64,000 nucleotides of DNA from Larix kaempferi (lineage: Eukaryota > Streptophyta > Pinopsida > Pinales > Pinaceae). Position numbers and translations under genes: made by a program. The notes beneath the pieces are model-generated. The model searched no databases. It was given only the letters and a program-made list of their open reading frames with translations, and was not told where the DNA came from. Below, piece by piece: positions 46,850 through 58,165 of the stretch (position 1 is the first letter of the stretch; every line of letters starts with the position of its first letter). The stretch spans positions 28,417,501 through 28,481,500 of the forward strand of contig BSBM01000370.1 in NCBI GenBank assembly GCA_027924585.1. Reading direction: 5' to 3'.

Positions 46850-47623
46850 TGGTGAATAATTGGACCCAATTTTGGCTTATGGGATAGTGAGAACTGAGAA
46901 CTATTAAAAGGTCTCGGAAAATGGTGACATAATAATAATTATTATAGCAATAATAATTACTATAATAAAATAATAAATATTATATTTAAATATTTATTAT
47001 AGAGTGGAAATTTTTAATAAAATTAAAATATTATATTATTATAATAATATTTGTTTTATTAATTTTTGTTTTTTGCGGAATTTACATGGAGGAGAGGCGT
47101 TGGAGCGGAAGAAGGCTGTGCGAGAGTGGGTAGATGGGGACGCAGCTGGGATGGTGGCACGCAGGGAGTTGGTGCGCAGGAGGTGGCACAAGAGGGCGCG
47201 GGTGGATGGGACAGGCGTAGGTATGGGGGCGATCGTGGTGGCAGCTGGAGGGAGCTACGGTAGGAGAAACAAAGGGGGGTAAGGTTGGCGAGAGTTGGGG
47301 AGCGCAGGGGAGGAGATCGCAGAGGTAGGGCACCGCAGGTGGAAGGGCGTGGAGGATGCAGTGATGAGGCGTGAAGGGAGATGGGAGATGCAGGGATGAG
47401 GGTTGCGGTCGTGCAGACAGGGTTACGAAATGGTGGCTGGAGCAGGGGAAGGGGATGTGGTCGTGTAGGCAGGAATGCGGAATGGTGGCTGGAGCGGAAA
47501 CGAATGCAGAGTGAACGTCATGGCGTGAGAAGAGAGCTGGGCATTGTTGTGAGTTGAGAATGGACAAGGGAATGACGAGGATCCCAGCTGGAGCATGGAG
47601 TGCAGAAGCTGATGCCGAACCTC
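46850..47623 (-). other. 5' leader of the gypsy element
   Basis: This lies between primer-binding site and gag. The first part is AT-rich with ta repeats (46920-47060); the rest is G-rich on the plus strand. No ORF is recognised. Confidence 0.6.
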
Positions 47624-47635
47624 GCTCTGATACCA
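47624..47635 (-). promoter_or_regulatory. Primer-binding site of gypsy element
   Basis: On the minus strand this reads tggtatcagagc, a perfect initiator tRNA-Met complement, two bases after the LTR. Confidence 0.9.
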
Positions 47636-47637
47636 AA

Positions 47638-47830
47638 TGCAACAGAAAAACTAGGACACGAAATCCATATTGAATAAAAAGATATATTATTGAATTGATA
47701 AGATGCTTAACGCTTTACAAGAGCTCGCCTTTTATAAGGTTTGAGCATTCTTAAGAAGGGTTACGTCCCTTCAATTAAACTAATTAATAATTTACTGATT
47801 AATTTAATACAATATTTAATATTCATAGCA
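47638..47830 (-). repeat. 5' LTR of gypsy element (about 193 bp)
   Basis: It is bounded by TG and CA. It carries a minus-strand TATA box (tataaaa, 47730-47736) and lies in the right place relative to the primer-binding site. The other LTR is missing, so the outer end is inferred. Confidence 0.6.
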
Positions 47831-48119
47831 CCTGGCTAGTTTTGAAAAACACTGTAGATTTCGTTGTCCCTCCGACGACGTGTTGTCAACCACGTATCCT
47901 CCTGGTTAGTCGTTTCTCTTTCGAATAAGACTTTGCCACCTGTTTGCAATTTATTGAAAAGGAATGACAGAAAAGGATGATGGGTGAATGGTTTCTTAAC
48001 CTTGGTGGATTGTCTGTGCAGCCTGGCCTGGTTCTCGAGTTTGCAGAGGAAATGGCCCACAAGTTCTGACCCTCCAAAGAGACAGGAATCCTGCTGAAGA
48101 ACAAAGGATTAGAGCCCCT

Positions 48120-50027
48120 TTCCAGCATGTAGTATTAGAAGAAGAACAGGAACTCATTCAGGGAGAAGCAGAAGGAGAAGACAATGTCAACTGCATGGAG
48201 GATAAGGTTGACCTCGCCTTCCTAACACAATCTGATTATGAGGAAGCCCTCATGAATGAACAAATCACCGAGGAATCACTGTATCAGGCTGATGATCAAA
48301 GGAGCTATGATTTGAGGTCCAGGACTGTTGCTAAGAAACCTTTAACCCTTGCTCCTGGGAAGAAGACTCCCGCCCCCACGAAGCAACCTGTTGCTCCTAC
48401 AAAACAGTCTGTCACTCTGTCAAAACAGCAGCCTGCTACTCCTGCATAACAGCAACAAAGACCATCCCAGCAAGCTGCCTCAGATCTTGGCCAACTTACA
48501 GCTCCAGCCCAAGATACAAGAATCCCTGACAAGTCGCCCTACTCCTTCAATCTTGAAACTGAGATTCAGAAAATAAAAATCCCTTTTCCACTAATCGAGC
48601 TGATGAAAAACGATTCCTTCAAGTCATCCATACTGAAATCCCTCCAGCCAAACGCACCCATAGATGCTGACATTGTGAATTTACAAGACAATAAGCCTAC
48701 AATAACCCTAGGTCCCATGGTTGAAGAACAGGACGGGTCCTGCCCAACTTTTTATATATCCTTAAACATCCATGACAAAATTCTTCACAATTGCTTACTC
48801 GACTCAGGATCCTCTCACAACCTCATGCCTAAAGCTGTGATGGACGAACTTAGGCTTAGCATCACAAAACCCTACCATGATCTCTTCTCTTTTGATTCCA
48901 GAAAAGTTAGATGCTTGGGCCTCATAAAGGATCTTGTCATAAAACTGACTCAACTGCCTTCGAAAAGTATGGTAATGGATGTAGTGGTTTCTAACATCCC
49001 ACCGAAGTTTGGTATCCTATTGTCCCGGTCATGGAGTAAGCGGCTAGGGGTTACCCTACAGATGGATCTGACTTATGCTACCATTCCTATGTTTGGAGGA
49101 GAAACTAAAAGGCTCTATAGGGAAAACCAGTTGGCTTATGTCATCAGCAATGAGAAGAATTATGTAAACCATCCCATTTACACAGTAGATACATATTTTG
49201 GGGCGTGCATCCTGCAAATAGATGATGAACAACCAGCCCCTTTGCAGCTCACCAAGCCCACTGGTCAACCACCTGAGCAAGTAACCACTGCTGTTTGGAG
49301 CATGTTTTTTGATGGTGCCAGTACCCAGGCTTTAGCAGGTGCAGGTGTAGTCTTGATCTCTCCTTTGAAGGACGTTACCCATTTGTCTTATAAATTGGAT
49401 TTCAAAACCACAAATAATATAGCAGAGTGCGAGGCTTTACTGTTGGGAGTCAAGGCTGCCAAAGAAATGGGAATCATGTGCCTGAAAATTTTTGGGGATG
49501 CGGAGCTCATCATACAGCAAGTGAATGGAAATTATCAGGCAAAGAACGTCAGATTGAAGTCATACAGAGATGAGATATGGAAACTCAGAGGTTCCTTCAT
49601 GTTTTTTGAGATTTCTTATATCCCGCAAGCCATGAACCACCTGGCCGATTCCCTTGCTGTCTCTGCCAGCACATTCATTCCTGCCATGCCTCCCAAGTTG
49701 AATTATGATATCCAAGTCAAGTACAAGCCATCCCTACTCGACAATGTCAAATTTTGGAAAGTTTTTGAGAATGATGATGAGCTCAGTAGGTTCCTCCAGG
49801 TTGTTGACGAATTTTCTGATATGCAAATTGACCAAGAGAACCTGAATATAGAAGAGTCTCAGAAATCTAAATTGAAGGGGAAAATAGGCCAACATGACAT
49901 TGTCCAATTGCCAGGAAATCATATACCTAGGGGCCTAGTACCTCTCGAAAGACTTTTTGACCATAATGACATCCCCTTTAAACCCGTGAATGAGGAAAAA
50001 GACCTAGCTGTCCATGAACAAACATAG
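48120..50027 (+). pseudogene. Tat-like gag end, protease and archaeal-type RNase H
   Basis: One frame, with a stop at 48447, covers an acidic Gag C-terminus (VLEEEQELIQGEAEGED), a Pro/Thr/Lys-rich linker, a conserved KIPFPLIELMK motif, a retropepsin (LLDSGSSHNLMP, about 48795-48840) and an RNase H (49293-49690). The RNase H shows FFDGAST, NNIAECEALLLGVKAAKE, IFGDAELIIQQV and NHLADSLA, so all four catalytic acids (D, E, D, D) are present. Tat-lineage gypsy elements are known to carry such an added RNase H. Here it lies between protease and RT. A tail of about 110 residues links to the RT, which begins in another frame after 50028. The ATG at 48603 is internal; the true start lies further upstream, beyond the gypsy LTR. 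Confidence 0.88.
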
Positions 50028-50049
50028 GCAGCCAAGATCACCCTAAATT

Positions 50050-51480
50050 CATAAATCTGTCCACAGAATTGACAGTTGATCAGCAGTCAGACTACTACAA
50101 CCTGGTAAAGAATTTTGCAGATGTCCTGGCTTGGGAATACAGTGACCTGAAAACTTACGATGAAGACACCATTCAGCATAGAATTCCATTGGAAAAAGGC
50201 ATCACCCCTTTTAAACAGAAGCTAAGGCCTATCAACCCTCTCCTGTTACCTGTGATCGAGAGAGAAATAAAAAAACTCCTTGATGCTAAGATCATAATCC
50301 CGCTGAGGTATTCTAAATGGGTCGCAAATTTGGTGATAGTAAGGAAGAAGAATGGTGAAGTCAGGTTATGCGTCGATTTCGAGAACCTAAACAAGGGCTC
50401 CCAAAAAAATAACTACCCTCTATCCAAGATGGAGCACTTACTGAAGAGAGTGTCAAGAGCTAGGGTCATGTCTTTTCTAGATGGCTTCTCGGGCTATAAT
50501 CAAATTTCTGTGCACCCTGATGATCAGGAGAAGACAGCCTTTACCACTCCCTGGGGTACCTTCATGTACGCCAAGATGCCGTTTGGATTGATGAATGCCG
50601 AAGCCACTTTTCAGAGGGCCATGGACATCGCATTTGTGGGGATTAAGGATAAGTTTGTCCTCATATACCTTGATGATATCACAGTATACTCAAACAGTCA
50701 CGAGGAACATTTGCAGCACCTAAGAGAGGTCTTCCTGAAATGTAGACAATTCAGAATTTCTTTGAATCCCAAGAAGTCACAGTTTGGTCTTGAGGAGGGG
50801 AAGCTCCTGGGCCACATAGTTTCAGCACGGGGAGTAAGGATTGATCCAGTTCGGGTCGAAGCAATTCAGAGATTATATATACCAAGGTCGAAAAAGGATA
50901 TCCAATCCTTCCTTGGTAAGATAAATTTCATCAGGAGATTTATTCCGAATTTTTCTGAGCTGGTAAAGCATATAACCTCCATGCTGAAAAAGGGAGCTGA
51001 AACTAAATGGACAGAACAAGCGAGACATTCTTTCGAAGCCATCAAACAGGCCATCATGGAGGCCCATACTCTGATCATCCCAAATTATACCAAGGTGTTC
51101 TATATTTTCTCTTTCGCTTCCCATTATACAGTGGCAGCGGTCTTACTATAGAAAGATGAAGAGGGGCTCGATCATCCGATTGCTTTCTTCAGCAAAACAT
51201 TGAGGGATGCTGAACTGAAGTACGATCACAAAGAGAAACAGCCTATGCTCTAATGAAATCATTAAAAGCATTCCAAATTTATATCCTGCATGCAAAGGTT
51301 ATAGCCTATGTCCCTTCAGCTTCTGTGAAGAATGTTCTAACTCAACCTGACATTGATGGTAAGAGGGCCAAATGGATCGCCAAGCTGATCGAATTTGACA
51401 TAGAGGTGAAGCCCTCCAGGTTAATAAAGGGCCATGGTCTGGACAAACTGATGGCTGAAGAGAATTGCAAACTATTAGAC
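50050..51480 (+). pseudogene. Tat-like reverse transcriptase and degraded native RNase H
   Basis: RT motifs: VRLCVDFENLNK (first Asp), FLDGFSGYNQI, KMPFGLMNAEATFQRAMD, LIYLDDITVYS (catalytic DD), GKLLGHIVSARG and the thumb IQSFLGKINFIRRF. The MNAEATFQRAMDIAF form is typical of Tat-type elements. The frame is open from 50069 to 51151. After a TAG (51149), the native gypsy RNase H continues with another break near 51243. Its first motif reads YIFSFASHYTVAAVLL and its third VIAYVPSASVKNVL, so the Asp residues expected there are gone. Only ligands near GHGLDKLMAEEN may remain. This contrasts with the intact ectopic RNase H upstream. Confidence 0.9.
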
Positions 51481-51575
51481 ATTAATTTCATTGGAACAAA
51501 TTCTGAAAATTTGCCAACAGAAGCAGCTGTAGCAGAACAATGTAACAGCCAACAGGTGGCTGAAAATCTGCTCTC

Positions 51576-52780
51576 ATGCGAGTGGGGTATTCGGGTATCA
51601 TTCATTTCCTGCAGAATTTAGAAGTTCCACCCATGCTTAGTTTAACTCGCGCACGATCTCTCAAGCTTAAATCTGCAAAATTCTGCATAAGTGGAAATCT
51701 GCTGTATTGGAAAGACCCTGCTAGAGTTCTATTAAGGTGTTTGGACAAAGAAGAATCAAGTCAAGTCATGCGGATTCAAGCATGTGTGGAGGGCATCACT
51801 GCTGGAAAACTAATGCCCACAAGATTCTGAGGGCTGGGTACTATTGGGCTTGTCTGTTCTCTGACATATACACTTTTGTGAAAACTTGTGACAAATGCCA
51901 AAGATTCACGGGAAAATAGCAGCTGAAATCCCTCCCCTTGAAGTCTACTGTGGTAAATGGTCATTTCCAGCAATGGGGCCTTGCCTTCATAGGGGAGATA
52001 AATCCTTCATCCAGCGGTCAACACAGATGGATCTTGGTAGCCACTGACTATTTCACCAAATGGATAGAGGCAATCCCCACTAGGAATGCTAACCATCGGG
52101 TTATCATCAAATTTCTATATGAAAACATCATCACCATATTCGGTTAACCAAAAAGGCTGGTAACTAACAATGCACCTACTTTCAAAGACAAAGAGTTAGT
52201 CCACATGTGTGAATCAACGAGCATTCAGTTAGTTCACTCCACCCCCTACTACCCTCAAGGCAATGACCTCGCTGAATCTTCCAATTAAAGTCTAGTCAGG
52301 ATCATCAAAAAACTATTGGAGGAAAATCAAAGGAGTTGGGATTCTAAGCTAAAATTTGCTCTCTGGGCTGATAGGGTGACAAATAAGAAATCTACAGGGA
52401 CCTCTCCCTTCAAATTGGTTTATGGCACCAATGCCATTTTCCCAGTCCAGTTAATCCTGCCAGTGACTAAATTCATTCAGGAGGAACAAGACGAATCGAA
52501 TGACATGGTGAGAAGAATGCTGGATTTGGTTGAATTGCAGCAAACCAAAGAACAACTAGTGGAAAGGTCAGAAGCTCATCAGAAAAAAATAAAAGGTACT
52601 TTTGACAAGAAGGCCAAGATGGACACCTTTCAGGTGGGGGACTGGGTATTGAAATGGGATGCCCCCAGGCAGGACAAAGGCAAGCATGACAAGTTTGATT
52701 CTCTCTGGACTGGTCCTTACGTGATAACTCAGGAAAAGCAGAACAATAATTTCAACCTGCAAAGTCTGGAAGGTCAATAG
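51576..52780 (+). pseudogene. Tat-like integrase
   Basis: Pieces in two frames give the zinc finger end (GYYWACLF, KTCDKCQRF), the core start (HRWILVATDYFTKWIEAIP, first Asp), a second motif reading RLVTNNAPTF where the family has TDNG (Asp replaced by Asn), and LAESSN with the Glu. Then follow SPFKLVYGTNAIFPVQL and the C-terminal GDWVLKWDAPRQDKGKHDKF. Stops lie at 51917, 52145 and 52286 and a frameshift near 51830. The product would insert element cDNA; with the second Asp lost and stops present it is inactive. Confidence 0.88.
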
Positions 52781-53188
52781 ATGTTTGGTGGCCCGGTCAA
52801 AATGGGCGTTTCCTGAAACTTTATTTCGTCTGAGGCTTCACAGCCTGGTCACTGTAAATATCATTTTGTTTTCAGTTTTTTTTTTTGTTTTGTTGCAAAT
52901 AACTCCATGCCCAACGGAACACTAGAAGTTAGAGATAGATTTTTGTTGTTTTAGGAAAGACGTTTGGTCTGTGGTTTTTGGAACCTCGCTGGGAGGTTTG
53001 CATCCCCAAGTAGGAGCCAAATGTTATCTCCTCAATAAGCATAGACTAGTCATGGTTTCTAGGTGATAGGAAGTCTTTAATTTTTGTTTTTTGCGTGTTT
53101 TTAAGTTCCGGTCTGATAGGTTGAAGAAGGTAACAAAATCTGAAATAACTGTTTAAAGCTAGCTCTCCTTCAAGAGGCAAATTTCAGG
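52781..53188 (+). other. Spacer after integrase
   Basis: Non-coding; it includes a T-rich run (52878-52900). No motif beyond scattered short repeats. Confidence 0.5.
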
Positions 53189-53712
53189 TTTCGGTAGCTT
53201 AGGCGGGCCTGGCAATGGTTCATTAACTACTGAAAACCCTATTTTCAGTAGTTAATTGTGTGAAAGAAAATACGCTACAGCTACCGAAAGGGAAAAATTA
53301 CAGCGTGAGTTGTGGGGCAATTTTCGGTGGCTTGGGCGAACACGATGGTGTTCATTAGCCACCGAAAAGTAAATATTTTCTGCAGTTCGCGGCGCAAGTT
53401 TAGAACCTTCTGTAGCTGCCGAAAAGCAAAGTCATTTTCATAATCCATGAGGCCGTTTCGGGGGTTTGGGCGAACACAATGGTGTTCATTTGCCACCGAA
53501 AGGGCGAATACTTTTCGTACCTTACCATCCAAAGGTTGGGTTGTTTACAGCCACCGAAAGCAAAGAGCACTGGTTAAGACCATTTTCCGGTGGCATACGG
53601 TGTCAACGATGGATTATCGGCTGCCGAAAAGGAGTTGGCATTGATCAACAAGCACGTCAAATCGAGGGTTTGGTCATAAATCAGGGAATCCATCATGTCT
53701 TAGCCACCGAAA
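53189..53712. repeat. Array of TTTCGGTGGC / GCCACCGAAA inverted repeats
   Basis: GC(C/T)(A/G)CCGAAA words lie at 53280, 53358, 53415, 53492, 53550, 53620 and 53703. The complementary TTTCGGT(A/G)GC or near forms lie at 53189, 53321, 53456 and 53583. They pair into hairpins, for example 53321-53331 with 53358-53368 (11 bp perfect), whose loop holds a second stem gaacac/gtgttc. The pattern tttgggcgaacac-r-atggtgttcatt recurs with a period of about 134 bp. Separately, 53223-53236 and 53242-53255 form a perfect 14-bp hairpin with a 5-base loop. No coding frame fits the array. It sits in the Tat-like element between integrase and the 3' ORF. Confidence 0.85.
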
Positions 53713-54033
53713 GGGTCTTTTCAGCGACAGCACATTTTACCCCAAGGCGAGGCCAGACACCACCGCCATGACTCTGACCAGATGGACCTCGCTTCCTCTC
53801 CGCATACCAACATTTCTAAAAATTCGTTCCTCCGGTACAATCATGCTGCATTAGCTATCATTACTCCCTCTCATGATTATCCACCTTTTCATACCCCTCG
53901 GAATCAGTTCCCGAAAAGCCACACCACCCTTCCTCTTCATCCTCACCACGTCGATCAAACGCATTTTCTGTCTGATTTCCCGTCTCTCCCTCAGTCCCGA
54001 GTTTAGCAGCAGGCGCCAACGAGCAGGTTATCG

Positions 54034-55140
54034 ATGAAGAAAGGAGGAGGGGTGGTTTTGAGGAAAGAGTTGAACGACATCCGCTACTTGGAGGCGCACC
54101 TCGAGGTATGTCAATTGTTCAAAAATGTTAGCAGCTATAACTTCTGCAAAAAACTTCAAGGTTCTCATCAACAGGTGGCCGAAGCGTTTGCCCTCACGTT
54201 TGACGACAGTAAGGCTGTGATAGGCAAGGAGGAATTCTAGGTGGATGAGGCCCTCATAGCCCAAGTAACAGAACTTCCAGCAACCAGAGAAACCTGGTTT
54301 AAGACCACTGTCAAAAAGGATTTCGAATTTCAATCATACCTGAAATCGGAGCATAGGAACTTGGTTTGGAAAAAGGACATTCCCATGTCATATTTGGAGG
54401 ATAAATGACAGCTTTTATTGAAGTCCATTCTGGTCTATATAACCTGTGAGGGCAGGTATAACAAGGTGCTAATTTACCATTTTAGACTACTGGATCACTT
54501 CATAGGAAAGAGCTCTATAAATCTCCCTTTTTACCTCCACAAGAGCCTCACCAAAATGGCACATCAACTAAAATGCCAGCCCACCAAAATTGCAGGCAGA
54601 TTGTACCACCACGGTCTAATCAAACTCTTGGTCTCTAAGTTATTACAGAGGAAAAGCACGAACTGGGCCTTCTTCCTGTTCTGGAGTGGGTTCGAAACAG
54701 AATTACAGCCGGAGAATGGAAAGAAGTCTTCCACCCCTAGAAGTGGGAAAAGGAAGAGGAGGGCTATTCCCTTAATTCAAACCGAACCCCTTTCCTCAGA
54801 TCCAAAGGTGAAGAAAGCCAAAAGGAAACTGGCATTTAAAGATAAGGCTGAGGAAGAGGGAGTTGTCTCAGAAGAGACCCCTTCAAGGAGTACTAATCTT
54901 TTAAACCTCCCATACACCGATTCTGAGGAGGATGAATTGCAAGAAGCTGCAGCAGAAAAAGAGGAGGTGGCAATGGAACAGGAACCCCAGGAAGTAGCCC
55001 CATCCGTGATGGAACAAGAGAACGCCTATGCTACTTTGCCCCCTCCTAAACCTGTGGAGGAACAACGTCAGCAGGTAGCTGAGGGATCAATTCATAACAC
55101 AAAGATTTCTGCCTCACAGAAAATCAATCGACTCCTCTAA
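54034..55140 (+). pseudogene. ORF after pol in the Tat-like element
   Basis: One frame from ATG 54034 (MKKGGGVVLRKELNDIRYLE) with stops at 54238 and 54406 ends at 55138-55140. The first 230 residues form a helical domain (AEAFALTFDDSKAVIG, ALIAQVTELPATRETWFK, LVYITCEGRYNKVLIYHFRL, LPFYLHKSLTKMAHQL, GLIKLLVSKLLQRK) of a kind I recall from plant retroelement proteins annotated as hypothetical. A basic stretch resembling a nuclear signal (SGKRKRRAIP, KVKKAKRKL) and an acidic, Glu/Gln-rich tail follow. Its place after integrase is where some plant gypsy elements carry an extra or env-like ORF, but no signal peptide or membrane segment is visible. Role unknown. Confidence 0.65.
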
Positions 55141-56184
55141 CAGGCGTATGAACGCGAGATACTCCAGAGGGTCATTAAGGAGAAAAATGAGAGGCTGACT
55201 GAAAGATATAACGAGCTTTATGTGTCTTTTGGTTGCTTATCACCTCCAAGCCTGGGTTTTGTTAGCTACTGAAAATACGGAAAACGCAGAGGTCTGTCTT
55301 TGGGCATCAAACCCCTTTTTTGTTGGTCCGAGCATCTTAAAAGCGTTTTGCAGGGGATTGATAAGCGTTCAAGTGCATCATGATCACCTCTGATCCCAAA
55401 CTGAGAGTGCCAGCAAGATTAACAGTGGAATTTTCTTGCCTATTTTTAGAAAAGACGCCTACAGGTTTTTGCAGACAGCAGTTTCAACTCGTCCTCCAGC
55501 CCCCAAAGGCTCATTTCATCTGTCACACATAGGTGTATCAGCAAGAATCAGTTTTTTGATCAGAATACACTGTCATACCTTTCATTAACTGTTCTTAGTT
55601 GTTATTTTTAGCATATTCGATCCATCTTTTGGGATCTGAAAAAACTTTGCAATGGCTATAAAGCCCAGAACTGAAATAGAACGCGGGTTCGATTTTGGGG
55701 AAACTGATTGATATTTGTATTTTCAGACTTCAGTGACTTCTCAGATAATATAAGCTTCTTTTACTATTTGCTTTCAGATTTCTCTTTCTTATGTTTCTGT
55801 ACTTACAGTGGATGGTTTATTTCCTGTATGCTCACTTGTCTATGCTAGATAGCTGTTATCCTGTCTTGGTATTTGAGAACTGAACATACATGTTATTTAT
55901 TTCTTGTGATTAGCCATTTATATACATATTTCTGTGTATGAGTTTGCTGACATGATAACGATTCACTCCCATTAATTTTTATCAACCCTCTGAACAGCAG
56001 TAGTCAAAGCCTTGTCTACCCGAGCGTCTCTATGTGTGTTCTAAGTGTGTGAGTTTTGAGCTCAGTCGTCCAACTTGATCCAAACAAACCCCATCATTTA
56101 AGATAAGTTTAAGTTACTAGGCATCTCTGAAATACAACCTAGGAGAGCTTCCTGGAGTGATAACAGAGTTCAATTGTGTTATCA
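55141..56184 (+). other. 3' region of the Tat-like element (possible LTR)
   Basis: Non-coding. One more gctactgaaaa word lies at 55265. A purine-rich stretch and an AT-rich part with ttatata (about 55918) could belong to a 3' LTR, but no partner LTR is in the window. Confidence 0.35.
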
Positions 56185-56193
56185 TCCCGTTAA

Positions 56194-57234
56194 GGAGTGG
56201 GATATGGGCTAATCAAAACGCCTCGTTTTCTCCCACTCGCCCATCCACAAAACCACTTCCATCCTAGCTGCTGTCACTATCCTCTGCCCCATCGCCTGGC
56301 CTGACATCTTGATGTCTACATCAAATCATGCCGCGGGAGGATACTTTACGAAAAATTCGTCTCTGTCGAATTGGCGTCACCCGAGGTCGATCTATTATGG
56401 AAATTGTAACGTTCTCACAAACCTCACCATCCCTCCAGAGTTCATTTAAAACAAATTTACAAGCTACACATTCCTCTGCACTCTGCATCTCCGACAGTTC
56501 TTGTTCCACTGCTTAAGAAACACCATCTCCAACATCGTGGTTTTCCCGTAATTGAAAGAGGCAACAGCGAGCTACGGTCAGTTGGAGTGCCTCCTCGATT
56601 GGATCCATATAAGAAGAGAACGCCCCGTTCTTTCTTTTAGGTAGACGCATAATGCATTCTCTCCATACCCTACGTCCATTTATGTATTTTCGCTTGATTA
56701 GTTAGGATATGAAACAACCTCATGCTACAAATGGGTATTTTGAAAATGAACTCCTCTAGTTTGTCCTAATGCAGGAGTCCCTTCATCCATCTTCTTCCTC
56801 TATCCTCTCGGAGCGATGGGTAGAGGACAGCGACAGCAGCTGGGGGTGGAAGTGGTTTTGTGGAAGTGCGGGTGGGAGAAAACAGGGCGTTTTGGTTAGC
56901 CCATATCCCTCCTCCATCCATCCATTCGACTACTCATCCCATCGTTTCGAGATTTGAAATTTTAAATGAGCTGGGCGAGATTCATTTTCCTTAATCCATT
57001 GGCTTTGCACCGCATGCTTTCCTTCTTGGATTGTTCTCAGCTGTAGCTCTCACCTCAGGACAATCCGTTGACAAAATGCCTCAGGCTACTACCAGATGCA
57101 AAGTTGAGCTCGCTCTCGTATGGAATCCTGTTGGACGAAAAACCTGTGTTATGATTAGCATCGACACAACTGGTGACTCGACCTTTAAAGTGATAATATT
57201 AAGAGAAGTGAGAAGCAGATAGCTAGTTGCGCTG
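56194..57234 (+). repeat. Left terminal inverted repeat of the MULE
   Basis: Matches 58166-59217 inverted, roughly 90 % identical by eye with small gaps. It contains its own internal repeat of the terminal motif (atatccctcctccatcc near 56907), which also occurs in the right arm. Frames inside are short and shifted between arms. Confidence 0.88.
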
Positions 57235-57269
57235 ATATACAACTCACTTTTAGATCAGCTCTGGATATG

Positions 57270-57715
57270 GGATGCTTCAAACAATACTTTAACTAGCAAG
57301 ATGCCATTTTCTATGAATTTGCTTAGCCATCTGCTCACTCTAACTGGAAAGCAAACTATTTTCTGCTAATATTGTAGGCTTGAACATAACCATCTTTCAA
57401 GACTTTAATATTTCTGGTAATCCGCTGACAGGGGCCATCCCTGGATCTTTCTCTAAGTTTTCTGAGTCAGCATTTGAAAGGAATTTATATTACCTTGTAA
57501 GAACATGATCAATAATCCTACCATTCCACGAGAAATTGTGCATTCTAGCCTTTTGATGCAGAATACAAGTGTTGTGCCCTCAACTCCAAGTTCAAAGCTT
57601 GATATGGAATAGAGTACCAAGAAAAAATTAAACCTCAACTCCAAGTTCAAAGCTTGAGATGACACAGAGTAACAAGGAAAAATTAAACAAATTACGTCGA
57701 GTGCTGCTATTGCCA
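57270..57715 (+). pseudogene. Captured LRR receptor-kinase fragment
   Basis: Coding-like pieces read SNNTLTSKMPFSMNLLSHLL (one LRR) and, in another frame, FNISGNPLTGAIPGSFSKF and SESAFER at 57404-57481 (the last LRR and the start of the C-terminal cap seen in plant LRR kinases). Towards 57700 a frame reads ITSSAAIAIVVGY, like the start of a transmembrane segment. No kinase domain follows. A tandem duplication of about 59 bp (57572-57690) disrupts the part between. The parent would be a plasma-membrane receptor kinase; this piece cannot function alone. Confidence 0.7.
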
Positions 57716-58165
57716 TTGTGGTTGGATATTAATGATAAAGGAGTCAATAATTATATTAATTTATCATTAATAATGAAAAAAACTAAAATGACACATGAGG
57801 TAGATCAATAATCCTATAATTTATGGATTGTAAAAAAATTGTAAAAAATTTTAAAATAGTGGAGATGCCACATAAGGAGATGAATATTAAAAATTAACAA
57901 ACTAAAAAATTTATAATATAAAAATAAGCTTTACATATTAAATTCATTAAGGTCAAAAATTTAATTATGACATAAGCTATACATATTAAAAATCATAATG
58001 TTATTGGACATTACAAAACCCACAAAACTTATCATTATAAACCTCACCACACACACTGTTGGTATCCATTTCTATGATTGTAAAAAATACAATAATTTAA
58101 ATGCTGACCACATTTAAATAGTGAGCAGTTACCAATAACTTTATAAGAGATCAAATTTATTTGCT
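57716..58165. other. AT-rich centre of the MULE
   Basis: No gene is supported between the LRR-kinase fragment and the right inverted repeat. Confidence 0.5.
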
